Part shown: positions 27,161 through 35,612 of the stretch, piece after piece
Position numbering within the stretch: the first letter of the stretch is position 1
How the letters are laid out: each line of letters begins with the position of its first letter
Source: Pseudomonas sp. PSKL.D1
GTDB lineage: Bacteria; Pseudomonadota; Gammaproteobacteria; Pseudomonadales; Pseudomonadaceae
Length of the DNA: 64,000 nt
Direction: 5' to 3'
Assembly (NCBI RefSeq): GCF_028898945.1
Contig: NZ_CP118607.1
Span: forward strand, 248,001 to 312,000
Notes under the pieces: generated by a model
What the model was told of the DNA's origin: nothing
What the model saw: the letters and a program-made list of their open reading frames with translations, nothing else
The model's database searches: none
Made by a program: the position numbers and the translations under genes

Positions 27161-27258
27161 GCGCCGCTGCGCGCCGCATCGCGGATAAATCCGCTCCTAC
27201 AGGGGATCGCATTGCTTTGTAGGAGCGGATTTATCCGCGATGCGGCGCGTAGCGGCGC
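27161..27258. repeat. Near-perfect 41-base-arm REP palindrome
   Basis: Two 41-base arms (27161-27201 and 27218-27258) are complementary with a single mismatch and a 16-base spacer. Each contains the REP core GCGGATAAATCCGCTCCTACA. It is the longest and most regular REP pair of the window. Confidence 0.9.
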
Positions 27259-27294
27259 CAAATGAGCGTATTTGGTTATTAATAAATAGCTTCT

Positions 27295-27310
27295 TATTCC
27301 TTTACGAATA
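27295..27310 (+). promoter_or_regulatory. Candidate operator TATTC-N6-GAATA
   Basis: A short dyad, TATTC ctttac GAATA, lies 54 bases before the hydrolase gene at 27365. It resembles the AT-rich dyads before oscA and tonB. Confidence 0.35.
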
Positions 27311-27364
27311 TAACTCCCTCCCTATACTGACCTCCAAGCACGCAAACTCACTGGAGGCGTCCCC

Positions 27365-27946
27365 ATGCGCAATGAGTCAATTCGTTACCTGATTGTGCCG
27401 GGCTGGCAAGGATCGCCAGACAACCATTGGCAAAGTCACTGGCAGCGCACCCTGCCCAACAGCGCCCGGGTCGAGCAGCATGACTGGCTCACTCCGCAGC
27501 GTCGCGATTGGGTACAGGCGCTGGAGCAGGCGATTGCCGCCGAGCCCTCGCCAGTGATCCTGATCGCCCACAGCCTGGGCTGCATTACGGTCGCCCATTG
27601 GGCGGCCGAAGCCAGCCCGGCGTTGTTGCAGCGGGTGCGTGGCGCGTTGCTGGTGGCCCCGGCGGATGTCGAACGGCCAACCTGCGCGCCTGCGCTGCGC
27701 AACTTTGCGCCTATCCCGCTGCAGGTTTTGCCGTTCCCCAGCCAAGTGGTCAGCTCCGATAATGACCCGGCAGTGAGCGTGCCGCGCGCGCTTTACCTAG
27801 CTCAGGTATGGGGTGCCGAAGCGGGGCTGCTGACCAACGCAGGGCACATCAACGTCAAATCCGGGCATGAGCGCTGGGAGCAGGGCTTCGCATACCTTTA
27901 CCGCCTGCAAAGCCGGGTTGAGCAACGCGCACTGCGCAGCGCCTGA
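27365..27946 (+). CDS. RBBP9/YdeN-family alpha/beta hydrolase
   Basis: A 193-residue serine hydrolase-fold protein. Features: the early GWQGSPDNHWQSHW segment, the nucleophile elbow HSLGC (Ser at about 61), a downstream Asp in SSDNDPAVS (about 126), and a His in NAGHIN (about 160), completing a triad. The substrate is unknown; the family includes small serine hydrolases of undefined role. It is 18 bases upstream of an unusual AAA+ protein and probably forms an operon with it. The upstream region has an AT-rich dyad, which may place it under the same control as oscA and tonB. Confidence 0.85.
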   Translation: MRNESIRYLIVPGWQGSPDNHWQSHWQRTLPNSARVEQHDWLTPQRRDWVQALEQAIAAEPSPVILIAHSLGCITVAHWAAEASPALLQRVRGALLVAPADVERPTCAPALRNFAPIPLQVLPFPSQVVSSDNDPAVSVPRALYLAQVWGAEAGLLTNAGHINVKSGHERWEQGFAYLYRLQSRVEQRALRSA

Positions 27947-27964
27947 CCGGCACGAGAGTTCGTC

Positions 27965-28795
27965 ATGACATTTCAAAACCCGTTCGGCCAGCCGCTGCTG
28001 ACCTTCCCTGAACTGGACAAAAGCCCTTTGAGCATCCGCGCCAAAGCGCTGGTGTTCATCGACCCCCGTTCTCAGCAATTGCGCCAAACCCTTGAGCGTC
28101 TGGCCCCGCAACCGCTGCCAGTGCTGATACGTGGTGAAACGGGTACCGGCAAGGAACTGCTGGCCCGGCAGATTCACCGCGCCAGCGACCGGGCCGGGCT
28201 TTTTGTCTCGGTCAACTGCGCGGCCATCAGCCCCACCTATGCCGATGCCGAGCTGTTCGGCTACAGCGCAGGCAGCCAGGGCGGTACTGCCAGCAGCCGT
28301 GCAGGTTGGTTTGGCTCTGCAAACGGCGGCACGCTCTACCTGGACGAAATTGCCGACCTGCCGCTGGAAATCCAGGGGAAACTCCTCGCCGCACTGGAGA
28401 ACCGCGAAGTCACCCGTGTGGGCGCACAGCAACCGCAGCCTGTGGATGTGCGGCTGGTAGCCGCCACCAGCATCGACTTGGCGCGCGTGGTTCGTGCTGG
28501 CCGTTTCAACGAGCGCTTGTATCAGTACCTGCTTGAGGGTGCCCTGGAGCTTCCGCCACTGCGCGACCGCCCCGGCGATATCCTACCGCTGGCCGAGTAT
28601 TTCGTGGGCATCTACAGCGTTCGCCTGCAGCGCGCGGTACCCCTGATCAGCGAGGCAGCACAACGTGTGCTGGAGGCACATGCCTGGCCGGGCAACACCC
28701 GTGAGCTGGAGAATGTGGTGCACTTCGCACTGCTGGTCAATGACAGCGAAGAGATACAGCCGGAAGACCTCGACCTTCCGCACCCCCCGCGCTAG
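27965..28795 (+). CDS. AAA+ protein of the sigma-54 activator family, lacking the GAFTGA loop and DNA-binding domain
   Basis: A 276-residue protein consisting almost only of the sigma-54 interaction AAA+ core. Walker A is GETGTGKE (57-64), Walker B TLYLDEIAD (123-131), a finger arginine in the FNERLYQYL region (about 180-186) and sensor II in WPGNTRELENVV (241-252). The loop that should read GAFTGA, which touches sigma-54, reads GSQGGTA (about 103-109). After residue 270 the protein stops with no Fis-type helix-turn-helix, and there is no sensory domain in front. It may act through a partner, or as an adaptor ATPase, rather than as an independent activator. Linked to the upstream hydrolase and just before a MetQ-like gene. 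Confidence 0.85.
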   Translation: MTFQNPFGQPLLTFPELDKSPLSIRAKALVFIDPRSQQLRQTLERLAPQPLPVLIRGETGTGKELLARQIHRASDRAGLFVSVNCAAISPTYADAELFGYSAGSQGGTASSRAGWFGSANGGTLYLDEIADLPLEIQGKLLAALENREVTRVGAQQPQPVDVRLVAATSIDLARVVRAGRFNERLYQYLLEGALELPPLRDRPGDILPLAEYFVGIYSVRLQRAVPLISEAAQRVLEAHAWPGNTRELENVVHFALLVNDSEEIQPEDLDLPHPPR

Positions 28796-28972
28796 ACGTG
28801 CCTCATAAGCAAATACGCTGATGGCAGTTTGTTTTGGCTATAAGCAGCGAATTAAAAGATATTGTTGCGGAATAAAAAATGTCGGTATCTTCCGCCTCAC
28901 GCCCACTGGTGAACCGGTTGGGCACCTGACTTTGCCATCGCCGATGGCCCAGCTTAAGCATTAAGGATCCCC

Positions 28973-29758
28973 ATGAAGAAGACCCTGCTGACCACGGCCC
29001 TGGCCGCTGCCCTGTCGTTCTCCGGCTTGGCCGCCGCCGCTGAAAAACTGGTGGTTGCCGCTACTCCCGTACCGCACGCTGAAATTCTTGAGCTGATCAA
29101 ACCGACCCTGGCCAAAGAAGGCGTGGACCTGCAGATCAAAGTCTTCACCGACTACGTGCAGCCAAACGTGCAAGTCGACCAGAAACGCCTGGATGCCAAC
29201 TACTTCCAGACCCTGCCATACCTGAAGAGCTTCAACGAAGGCAAAGGCACTCACCTGGAAACCGTAATCGGCGTACACGTCGAGCCTTTCGGCGGCTACT
29301 CGAAGAAGATCAAGAGCCTGAGCGAGCTCAAGGACGGCGCCACCGTTGCCATTCCTAACGAAGGCAGCAACAGCGGCCGTGCCCTGATCCTGCTGCAGAA
29401 GGCTGGCCTGATCACCCTGAAAGACCCGAAAAACGCCCTGGCCACCCCGAAAGACATCGCCGAAAACCCGAAAAAGCTCAAGTTCCGCGAGCTGGAGTCG
29501 GCCATGCTGCCACGCGTGCTGGACCAGGTTGACCTGGACATGATCAACACCAACTACGCCCTGGAAGCCGGCCTGAACCCGGCCAAGGATGCGCTGGTCA
29601 TCGAAGGCAGCGATTCGCCTTACGTGAACTTCCTGGTTGCCCGCCCGGACAACAAGGACAGCGAGGCCATCCAGAAACTGGCCAAGGCGCTGACCAGCCC
29701 TGAGGTGAAGGAATTCATCGCCAAGAAATACAGTGGCGCGGTGCTGCCGGCGTTCTAA
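28973..29758 (+). CDS. MetQ/NlpA-family periplasmic binding protein
   Basis: A 261-residue binding protein with a normal signal peptide (1-23, ending LAAAAEK). It has no lipobox cysteine, so it is soluble periplasmic and unlike the E. coli lipoprotein MetQ. Family marks: LVVAATPVPHAEIL, the aromatic-rich stretch ANYFQTLPYLKSFNEGKG, and NEGSNSGRALILLQ. Relatives bind methionine or related compounds. No MetN or MetI gene is adjacent, so the translocator must be encoded elsewhere. The upstream 170 bases are AT-rich and likely contain its promoter. Its closeness to the sulfate operon suggests a sulfur source, but this is inference. Confidence 0.88.
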   Translation: MKKTLLTTALAAALSFSGLAAAAEKLVVAATPVPHAEILELIKPTLAKEGVDLQIKVFTDYVQPNVQVDQKRLDANYFQTLPYLKSFNEGKGTHLETVIGVHVEPFGGYSKKIKSLSELKDGATVAIPNEGSNSGRALILLQKAGLITLKDPKNALATPKDIAENPKKLKFRELESAMLPRVLDQVDLDMINTNYALEAGLNPAKDALVIEGSDSPYVNFLVARPDNKDSEAIQKLAKALTSPEVKEFIAKKYSGAVLPAF

Positions 29759-29774
29759 GTTAGCCGGCAGGACG

Positions 29775-29806
29775 AAAAACGCCGACGCATATGCGTCGGC
29801 GTTTTT
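29775..29806. terminator. Bidirectional terminator
   Basis: A perfect 32-base palindrome: AAAAACGCCGACGCAT and its complement, giving a T5 tail in each direction. It separates convergent genes. Confidence 0.92.
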
Positions 29807-29814
29807 ATTTGTGG

Positions 29815-30633
29815 TCACTGGTTGCGCGGCAGCCAGTTCAATAGAAAGTCGTTGATGACTTTTGGGTTCTCAAGGCTCGAAATATGCCCTGCAACCGGTA
29901 TCTGCGCGGCCAGGCAGCCGATGATCCGGGACATCTCGCTGGATTCTTCAGGTGGGCGGGGAATGTCCTTGTCGCCGCACAGGATGAAGGTTCGCTCACT
30001 GGCCATTTCATTCAGTCGTGGCAAGAAATCCGTCCGCCCGAAGATAAGCCTGCCCAGCGGGTAAAAACTGTCGCGAATGGTCTCGGCGGTGCTGGCCTTG
30101 AGTTTGGCGCGAAACTTCTCGCGCTCTTCCGGGGCAGTTTGCCCGTCAGCATGGAAGAAGATCGGTACGATGATATCCAGCAGCGGATCGGGGAAGCTGC
30201 CGGCCGCTTTGGCTGCTTCCAGTAGCGCAAAGTACTTGTCGCGGGTTTCTGCCGGTTCTGCGCCAAGGTAGGTGTCCATCAACACCACCCGATCAACCCG
30301 TTGCGGATGCTCAACGGCCAAGCGCGCGCCCCACATGCCACCTACTGAAAGGCCAACCAAATGGCATTTGTCTATGTCCAGGGCATCGAGCAGTTTCAGA
30401 TGCTGCCGGGCCAGGGCATTCATGTCGGTGGTGGTGCCGGGCGGTGCATCTGACGCGCCATGCCCCCATATCTCGGGCACGATGACGCGAAATTGCTTCG
30501 ACAGCGCTTCGATCTGCGGCTGCCACATCTCGGCATCCCACAGGTAGCTATGGCCGAGCAGCACCGGGAAGCCTTCGCCTTGGTCGACATAGCTCATGCG
30601 TGCGCCGTCGGTTTCTACATATTGCCTTTGCAT
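29815..30633 (-). CDS. Alpha/beta hydrolase
   Basis: A 272-residue alpha/beta hydrolase-fold protein. It has an oxyanion-loop HSYLWDAEMW, the nucleophile elbow VGLSVGGMWG (Ser about 96), an acid in the CGDKDIPRPPEE region (about 220) and a catalytic His in VAGHISSLENP (about 248). Haloperoxidase- and esterase-like members share this pattern. No specific substrate can be given. It lies 21 bases downstream of the penicillin-acylase-family gene on the same strand, so they are probably co-transcribed. Confidence 0.85.
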   Translation of the reverse strand: MQRQYVETDGARMSYVDQGEGFPVLLGHSYLWDAEMWQPQIEALSKQFRVIVPEIWGHGASDAPPGTTTDMNALARQHLKLLDALDIDKCHLVGLSVGGMWGARLAVEHPQRVDRVVLMDTYLGAEPAETRDKYFALLEAAKAAGSFPDPLLDIIVPIFFHADGQTAPEEREKFRAKLKASTAETIRDSFYPLGRLIFGRTDFLPRLNEMASERTFILCGDKDIPRPPEESSEMSRIIGCLAAQIPVAGHISSLENPKVINDFLLNWLPRNQ

Positions 30634-30654
30634 GGAGTGAGCTCTACGTAAACA

Positions 30655-33018
30655 TTAATCGGTCGGCAGCAATCGTAGCGTGCTCTTGGCCGGGATAACG
30701 CCCATTTGCGCCTTGAAATATCGCCCCTGGATGTAGGCTTCGGCCTGATCGGCGAAATGCTCGTCGAAAGGTACGCCGCTTTGGCCGACCGGATTTACGG
30801 TCAGGGCCTGTGCGGGGTCGGCGAAGTCGATGATCCGGCGGGTGGACGGGCCGTAGGTAACCGGCCACGGCGCGGGGCCAATCTTGGCCGACAGGTTATT
30901 GGGCACTTCATGGGTGCCGGGCACCGCAAATGGACCGACATTGAAAAGCAGGTTCAGCGGCTTTTTCACCCCCAGCGGGTGGTTGTGGGTGAGCGTATGC
31001 GCTTTGCCCCACTGCCAGCTGGCCGGGTCTTTGCCGAACGTTTCACGCAGGTGTTTCAGGCTTTTCTGCCACGCGACTCGCACGACGGCGGTGCGGTCTG
31101 TGCGCTGATCGGCGCCACGGGTATTCCACCATGGCGACTCAGGGTCTGCGGCCAGGCGCGGTAGGGCAGCATCTATGGCGCGCGTGCTGATGAGTACCGG
31201 GAACCAGGTGTCGCCCAGTTCATCGTGCAGGGCTGCATGTGCCAGTTCATATAGAAACTGGTTGAACAGTGTGGCGTTGGTGGACTCCACAGGGTAGTCG
31301 CCACGCCATGCTGCAAGCTGCTCGACCAGCTCCTTTTCTTCATCACCACTGGCGACGCTGCGCAGGGTCGCCAGCAGCGGCGCCAGGGTGCGTGGGCCAT
31401 AGTCGTTGCTGGTGTCCAGTTGCAGGGCCTGGGTGTTTTCGCTGTTCCATTTCACATCAGGTGCTGCCAGTTGTCGGTCGAGCTGGCGGCCTCGATCCGG
31501 CAGGTTGTAATAGCCCGGGATTGGCACCACGGCAGGTGGCTGATAATTGGCCGAGACGATGTAACCATTGGCCGGGTTCTCTTGCTGTGGGTTGACGCTG
31601 AACGGGTAGAACCCCGGTTTGTCTGCCTGCGGGCTGCTGCCATTCAGAATGAACGCCGGGTTGGCCCCGTCGGCGCGCACAGGCAGCTTCGCCGCTGCCC
31701 ACCAGCCGATGTCTCCACGGGCATTGGCCCAAACGAAATTGAGCCCGGGGGCCTGGACCTTGGCGGCGGCCTCTCGCATTTTGCCCAGCGTGTCGGCGCG
31801 GTTGATCTGGTAGAAGCCTTCGAGGATCGGATTTTCCGTTTCAAGGAATGCCCACCACATGGCGATCGGTGTGGCGCCTGCGGTCGCCCCCAGCACGCTG
31901 TTGACGATGGGGCCGTGGGGCGAGCGGAGCAAGGTCAGTGTGACCGGGTCTTCGCCCTTGACCGTTACCTTTTGCTCGGTCTTTTCCAGGTTTTGCCACT
32001 GCCCGTCGACCATCACCTGCTCGGCGTTGGCAGGGTTGGTCTTTTCCGCGATCAGGTCGACATCGTCGTTCTGGAACATGGTCAGGCTCCAGCCGAAGTC
32101 GCTGTTGTGCCCCAACAGGGCAAACGGGTTCAAGGCCTGGAAGTAGCCATACAGGTTGAACCCCGGTGCCGACAGTTCTGCCTCGTACCAAACGGCAGGC
32201 ATGGCAAAGGCGATATGTGGATCACCGGCCAGCAACGGCCTGCCGCTGCTAGTGCGGTTACCGGCGATTGCCCAGGCGTTGCTGCCTTCAAACTGTGGCA
32301 GCCCTGTTTCGTGCAAGGCCTCCTGGCTCACGCGTGCCAGCGCCTCCAGGCTCTGCCAGTCAGCTGCGGCCAGGGGCGCCGCCAATGCGCCATCGGGGTG
32401 CCATTGGAGGTCGAAGATGTTCAGGTACTGCGGGCCGAGCTGGTCGCGGATGTACGTCAGCGCGGGTTCCGTACGGAAGGCTGCGGCGAAGCTGTAGGCC
32501 AGGTAACCGGCGATGCTCAGGGTATCTTCAGCCGTAAATGGGCGCGGCGTAATGCCAATCAGGTCGAATTCGATCGGTTTGGGGTGGCTGGCCTGCCAGG
32601 CATTGATGCCATCAAGGTAGGCTTGCAGCGCTTGCCAGGAGGGCGAATTGCGGTCCTGCCGCTGCACCATCAGCGCCGCTTGATCGCGAATGCGCAGGCT
32701 GCGGAACAAGGTGTCGGTAGGCAGCAGCTTGTCGCCCAGCACTTCGGCCAGTTCGCCCCGGGCCAGCCTGCGCATGATCTCCATCTGGAACAGCCGGTCT
32801 TGGGCGTGCACGTAGCCGAGGGCGCGGTACAGGTCCTGCTCGTTTTGCGCCTGCAGGTGGGGCACGCCGCGGGCGTCATAGCGCACGCTGACCGGTGCCT
32901 GCAGCCCGGCAATGGTCACCTCGCCCTCGCGCTGTGGCAGCTTGCCATGCACGTACCAGTAACCGGCACCCGCGGCCGCGGCTACCACGATCGCCAACAG
33001 GGTCAGGCTGCGCTTCAT
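30655..33018 (-). CDS. Penicillin acylase family protein, possible acyl-homoserine lactone acylase
   Basis: A 787-residue Ntn-hydrolase precursor with a signal/anchor at 1-20. The alpha-chain part has GVPHLQAQNEQDLYRALGYVHAQDRLFQME. The autocleavage site is Gly245-Ser246, giving a beta chain that starts SNAWAIAGNRT with Ser246 as nucleophile. The downstream GDPHIAF and NANYQPP-like positions fit the family (oxyanion Asn). Relatives in Pseudomonas (PvdQ, QuiP, HacB) cleave acyl-homoserine lactones, while others act on beta-lactams; substrate is not settled by sequence. An AAGGAG site precedes the ATG. The 5' neighbour is a thioredoxin-like protein. Confidence 0.88.
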   Translation of the reverse strand: MKRSLTLLAIVVAAAAGAGYWYVHGKLPQREGEVTIAGLQAPVSVRYDARGVPHLQAQNEQDLYRALGYVHAQDRLFQMEIMRRLARGELAEVLGDKLLPTDTLFRSLRIRDQAALMVQRQDRNSPSWQALQAYLDGINAWQASHPKPIEFDLIGITPRPFTAEDTLSIAGYLAYSFAAAFRTEPALTYIRDQLGPQYLNIFDLQWHPDGALAAPLAAADWQSLEALARVSQEALHETGLPQFEGSNAWAIAGNRTSSGRPLLAGDPHIAFAMPAVWYEAELSAPGFNLYGYFQALNPFALLGHNSDFGWSLTMFQNDDVDLIAEKTNPANAEQVMVDGQWQNLEKTEQKVTVKGEDPVTLTLLRSPHGPIVNSVLGATAGATPIAMWWAFLETENPILEGFYQINRADTLGKMREAAAKVQAPGLNFVWANARGDIGWWAAAKLPVRADGANPAFILNGSSPQADKPGFYPFSVNPQQENPANGYIVSANYQPPAVVPIPGYYNLPDRGRQLDRQLAAPDVKWNSENTQALQLDTSNDYGPRTLAPLLATLRSVASGDEEKELVEQLAAWRGDYPVESTNATLFNQFLYELAHAALHDELGDTWFPVLISTRAIDAALPRLAADPESPWWNTRGADQRTDRTAVVRVAWQKSLKHLRETFGKDPASWQWGKAHTLTHNHPLGVKKPLNLLFNVGPFAVPGTHEVPNNLSAKIGPAPWPVTYGPSTRRIIDFADPAQALTVNPVGQSGVPFDEHFADQAEAYIQGRYFKAQMGVIPAKSTLRLLPTD

Positions 33019-33038
33019 CGGGACTCCTTGTGCAGAAA

Positions 33039-33608
33039 TTAACTAGCCCAAGGACAATAGCAGCCCACGGAAAGCGTGTTGGATGCGAAAACCTGGCGTC
33101 CTTGAAGCAACGCCTTGAGGATTGGCTCGATGAAACTGTTGCTGGCATTGCACACCGCGCCTTCGCTGTACGGGCCGAAGTAGGCGAGCTGGCCCTTTTG
33201 GTCCCAGATGGCCACGGCGGGCGAAGCGGGCAGGTGTTCGCTGCCGGGGAAGTGGGTGATGGTTTGCAAACTGGTGAGGTTCGCCGGCAGTTGGCCATGG
33301 CTACCGGGCTTCTGCACCACGTGGAAGCTCACGCCTTTGCCTGCAAACTGGCTGACAAGGTCGCCCAGGTGTTGTTGATTGCCGACATTGCACGGGCAGG
33401 CCGGGTCCCAGAAGTGCACCACACGGATCGGGCCGGGGCCGGCGAGGTCGGCAGGCAGGTGCAGTTGGCTGCCGTCGAACAGGGTGGTCTGGTTGTCGAA
33501 AGGGCGCAGGTAGCGGGACTGGAAGCTGGAATAGGCTTGCCAGAAAATCACGGCGCATATTAAAGCTGCCAGCAAAGCAATCACTGGCTTGATCGAGCGG
33601 TTCTTCAT
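33039..33608 (-). CDS. Membrane-anchored thioredoxin-like protein (DUF6436-type)
   Basis: A 189-residue protein with an N-terminal membrane segment (about 8-25) and a periplasmic thioredoxin-fold region. The active-site position reads DPACPCN (Cys71-Pro-Cys73), a CxC spacing instead of the thioredoxin CxxC, followed by VGNQQHLGDLVSQF. The end contains VGCYCPW. It is just upstream of the penicillin acylase gene with 20 bases between, suggesting co-expression; the acylase is periplasmic too, but no disulfide link between them is evident. The start has no strong ribosome site. Function unknown. Confidence 0.75.
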   Translation of the reverse strand: MKNRSIKPVIALLAALICAVIFWQAYSSFQSRYLRPFDNQTTLFDGSQLHLPADLAGPGPIRVVHFWDPACPCNVGNQQHLGDLVSQFAGKGVSFHVVQKPGSHGQLPANLTSLQTITHFPGSEHLPASPAVAIWDQKGQLAYFGPYSEGAVCNASNSFIEPILKALLQGRQVFASNTLSVGCYCPWAS

Positions 33609-33626
33609 CGGAATGTCCGGAGCGCT

Positions 33627-33743
33627 TGTGGGAGTGGCCTTGTGTCGCGAAAGGGCTGCGAAGCAGCCCCAAGGTTGCAGCTACGCAGCACATATTGCTG
33701 GGGCTGCTTCGCAGCCCTTTCGCGACACAAGGCCGCTCCCACA
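33627..33743. repeat. REP pair (inverted, long arms)
   Basis: Arms TGTGGGAGTGGCCTTGTGTC and GACACAAGGCCGCTCCCACA continue inward through GCGAAAGGGCTGCGAAGCAG and its complement, making about 45 paired bases on each side. It lies between divergent genes. Confidence 0.88.
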
Positions 33744-33831
33744 GTGTCTGTTCGAGGTGAGCAAGCTTGCCATGATGGCGGGCAGAGCTGAATATCCCAG
33801 ATCAATACTCGCTTTACCGTGGATACACTTG

Positions 33832-34755
33832 ATGCCTGCTTTCCAACCCGATCACCTGCGTACCAGCCTGGCGCCACTGAGCACTCGCCAGCCTTTGTCC
33901 TCGCAAGCGCAGGACTATCAGCGCTTCTATGGCCTGAACCTGCCTGCCCAGAGCTGGCTCGGTGGTTTCAAGGGTGCGGGGTTCGACCTGGTGGGGCAGG
34001 CCTGGGTGCCGCAAAAACCGGTGGCAACGTTGGTCCTTCTGCACGGTTACTACGACCACATGGGCCTCTATCGGCATGTGATCGAGTGGGCGCTGAAGCT
34101 CGGTTATGCCGTCATCAGTTGCGACCTGCCAGGCCATGGGCTGTCCAGCGGGGAGCGGGCCAGCATCACAGACTTCGCCCTGTACCAGCAGGCACTGGAC
34201 GCCCTGCTGGAGCAGGCACGCGGCCTCGAGTTGCCACGCCCATGGCACCTGTGTGGGCAGAGCACCGGTGGTGCGATTGCGGTGGATCACCTGTTGCACA
34301 AGGGCGCGCAAAGCCCGATTGATGGCCAAGTGATCTTGCTGGCGCCGCTGGTACGCCCACGTGCCTGGCGCTGGTCAAAATTCAGCTATCGCGTGCTGCG
34401 CCATTTCGTCAATGGCATCGAGCGTCGCTTCAGCGAGAACACCAACGACCCGACCTTCCTGCCATTCCTTGAGGCCGATCCGCTACAACCCCGCCGCCTG
34501 CCTACGGCGTGGGTCGGGGCACTGATGGCGTGGGTCAAACGTATTGAGGCAGCGCCGCAGAGCGCGCGGCAACCTTTGATCGTTCAGGGAGAGGCGGATG
34601 GTACGGTGGACTGGCCCTACAACCTCAAGGTGCTCAAGGCCAAGTTCAGTGACCCGCAGATCTTGATGCTGCCCGAAGCCCGACACCACCTGGCCAACGA
34701 GCTGCCGAACATCCGCCGGCGCTACTTTGACTTCATCAACCAGCGCCTGGGCTGA
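33832..34755 (+). CDS. Alpha/beta hydrolase (lysophospholipase/monoacylglycerol lipase-like)
   Basis: A 307-residue serine hydrolase of the Hydrolase_4 type. LLHGYYDHMGLYRHVIEWAL is the HGxxx loop typical of monoglyceride lipases. The nucleophile elbow is LCGQSTGG (Ser about 143), the acid is in GEADGTVD (about 265) and the His in ARHHLANE. I chose ATG 33832 because the upstream frame enters the REP element; the ribosome site is weak, so start confidence is moderate. Its stop abuts the convergent DUF2059 gene with no spacer. Substrate unknown. Confidence 0.82.
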   Translation: MPAFQPDHLRTSLAPLSTRQPLSSQAQDYQRFYGLNLPAQSWLGGFKGAGFDLVGQAWVPQKPVATLVLLHGYYDHMGLYRHVIEWALKLGYAVISCDLPGHGLSSGERASITDFALYQQALDALLEQARGLELPRPWHLCGQSTGGAIAVDHLLHKGAQSPIDGQVILLAPLVRPRAWRWSKFSYRVLRHFVNGIERRFSENTNDPTFLPFLEADPLQPRRLPTAWVGALMAWVKRIEAAPQSARQPLIVQGEADGTVDWPYNLKVLKAKFSDPQILMLPEARHHLANELPNIRRRYFDFINQRLG

Positions 34756-35508
34756 TTACTTCAAGTCTGCGCTGTTCTGCCCAACTGCAAGGCCTGCCCG
34801 CACGGCAGCCACCGCAGCTTGGTAATACGCCTTGCCTTCCGGCGATTCGGCAAAGGTGGCGAACTCTTCCAGCTCTGCGTCGGACAGGCCGCGATAGACG
34901 TAGAGCAACGTATTGTTCAGGTCTTCGCCAATCTGGCTCATCAGGCGCTGGCGCTGGCCGTCGAGCATGCCTTGGGCCTGGCCGCCGCCAAACAGGCCGG
35001 GGATCATCGAACTCAGGCTGTCCGCCGCCACACCGGCAATCGCCAGGCTGACTTCCGCCCCAGCTTCGCGGGCAGGCAGCGCCTGGGCCAAGTGGCCGAT
35101 GATCAGCAGGCGATTATCGCTGGCCTGGATTTTCGGTAGGCCCTTGGCGTTTTTGGCCAGCTGGTCCTTGCGCGTGGCCAGCAGTTCGGCGGCAACGATC
35201 TTGCGCCCCAGTGGCGACTGGAAAAAGGCCAGCGCAGGAGCAGGGTTTGGCAGCGAAGCGCGCAGCTTGGCCAAGGCACGGCTGTCCATTGCCTGAGCCT
35301 GGAAGCGCTGGTTGCTGTTATTAACCAGTGCCTGGTAAACCGCAGGCGGCAAGCTGTTACGGTAGCGCTGCTGGGCGGCGCTCACGGCATCGTTGAAATG
35401 GGCGCGCTGGTCGGGCCAGCCGGCGGCCTTGTAGAGTTGATCGAGGCTGTCTGCCCAGACAGGTGTGGTGCAGATCATCAGCAAAATCAGGGTAAACAGA
35501 CGGCGCAT
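34756..35508 (-). CDS. DUF2059 domain exported protein
   Basis: A 250-residue protein with a signal peptide (1-19, ending PVWADS). The C-terminal third (about 175-240) has the helical DUF2059 region, including LNNTLLYVYRGLSDAELEEF and ATFAESPEGKAYYQAAVAAV. DUF2059 proteins are periplasmic and of unknown function. An AGGAG site precedes the ATG. It is convergent with the hydrolase at 33832-34755, the two stop codons lying back to back. Confidence 0.8.
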   Translation of the reverse strand: MRRLFTLILLMICTTPVWADSLDQLYKAAGWPDQRAHFNDAVSAAQQRYRNSLPPAVYQALVNNSNQRFQAQAMDSRALAKLRASLPNPAPALAFFQSPLGRKIVAAELLATRKDQLAKNAKGLPKIQASDNRLLIIGHLAQALPAREAGAEVSLAIAGVAADSLSSMIPGLFGGGQAQGMLDGQRQRLMSQIGEDLNNTLLYVYRGLSDAELEEFATFAESPEGKAYYQAAVAAVRAGLAVGQNSADLK

Positions 35509-35612
35509 TCAGGACTCCTGTCGGCAGATGGCTATTGTCCTTGCCTCGGCGCAGGTTTGTCGAGTGATCCGCATGCTTCTCAGCCAAGTGGCGCTGTGCG
35601 GCGGCATGGCGA

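Noticed and set aside
27161..27258. Repeated cores considered as a CRISPR-like or IS terminal repeat
   Set aside because: Units are inverted pairs with no regular spacers and no transposase; they are REP elements.
31420..33042. 540-residue open frame opposite the penicillin acylase gene
   Set aside because: No recognisable motif; the acylase frame has the Ntn hydrolase signature.
34755..34756. Back-to-back stop codons of the lipase-like and DUF2059 genes suggesting a fused or broken gene
   Set aside because: Both genes are full length with intact domains on opposite strands; it is simply a zero-length intergenic gap.
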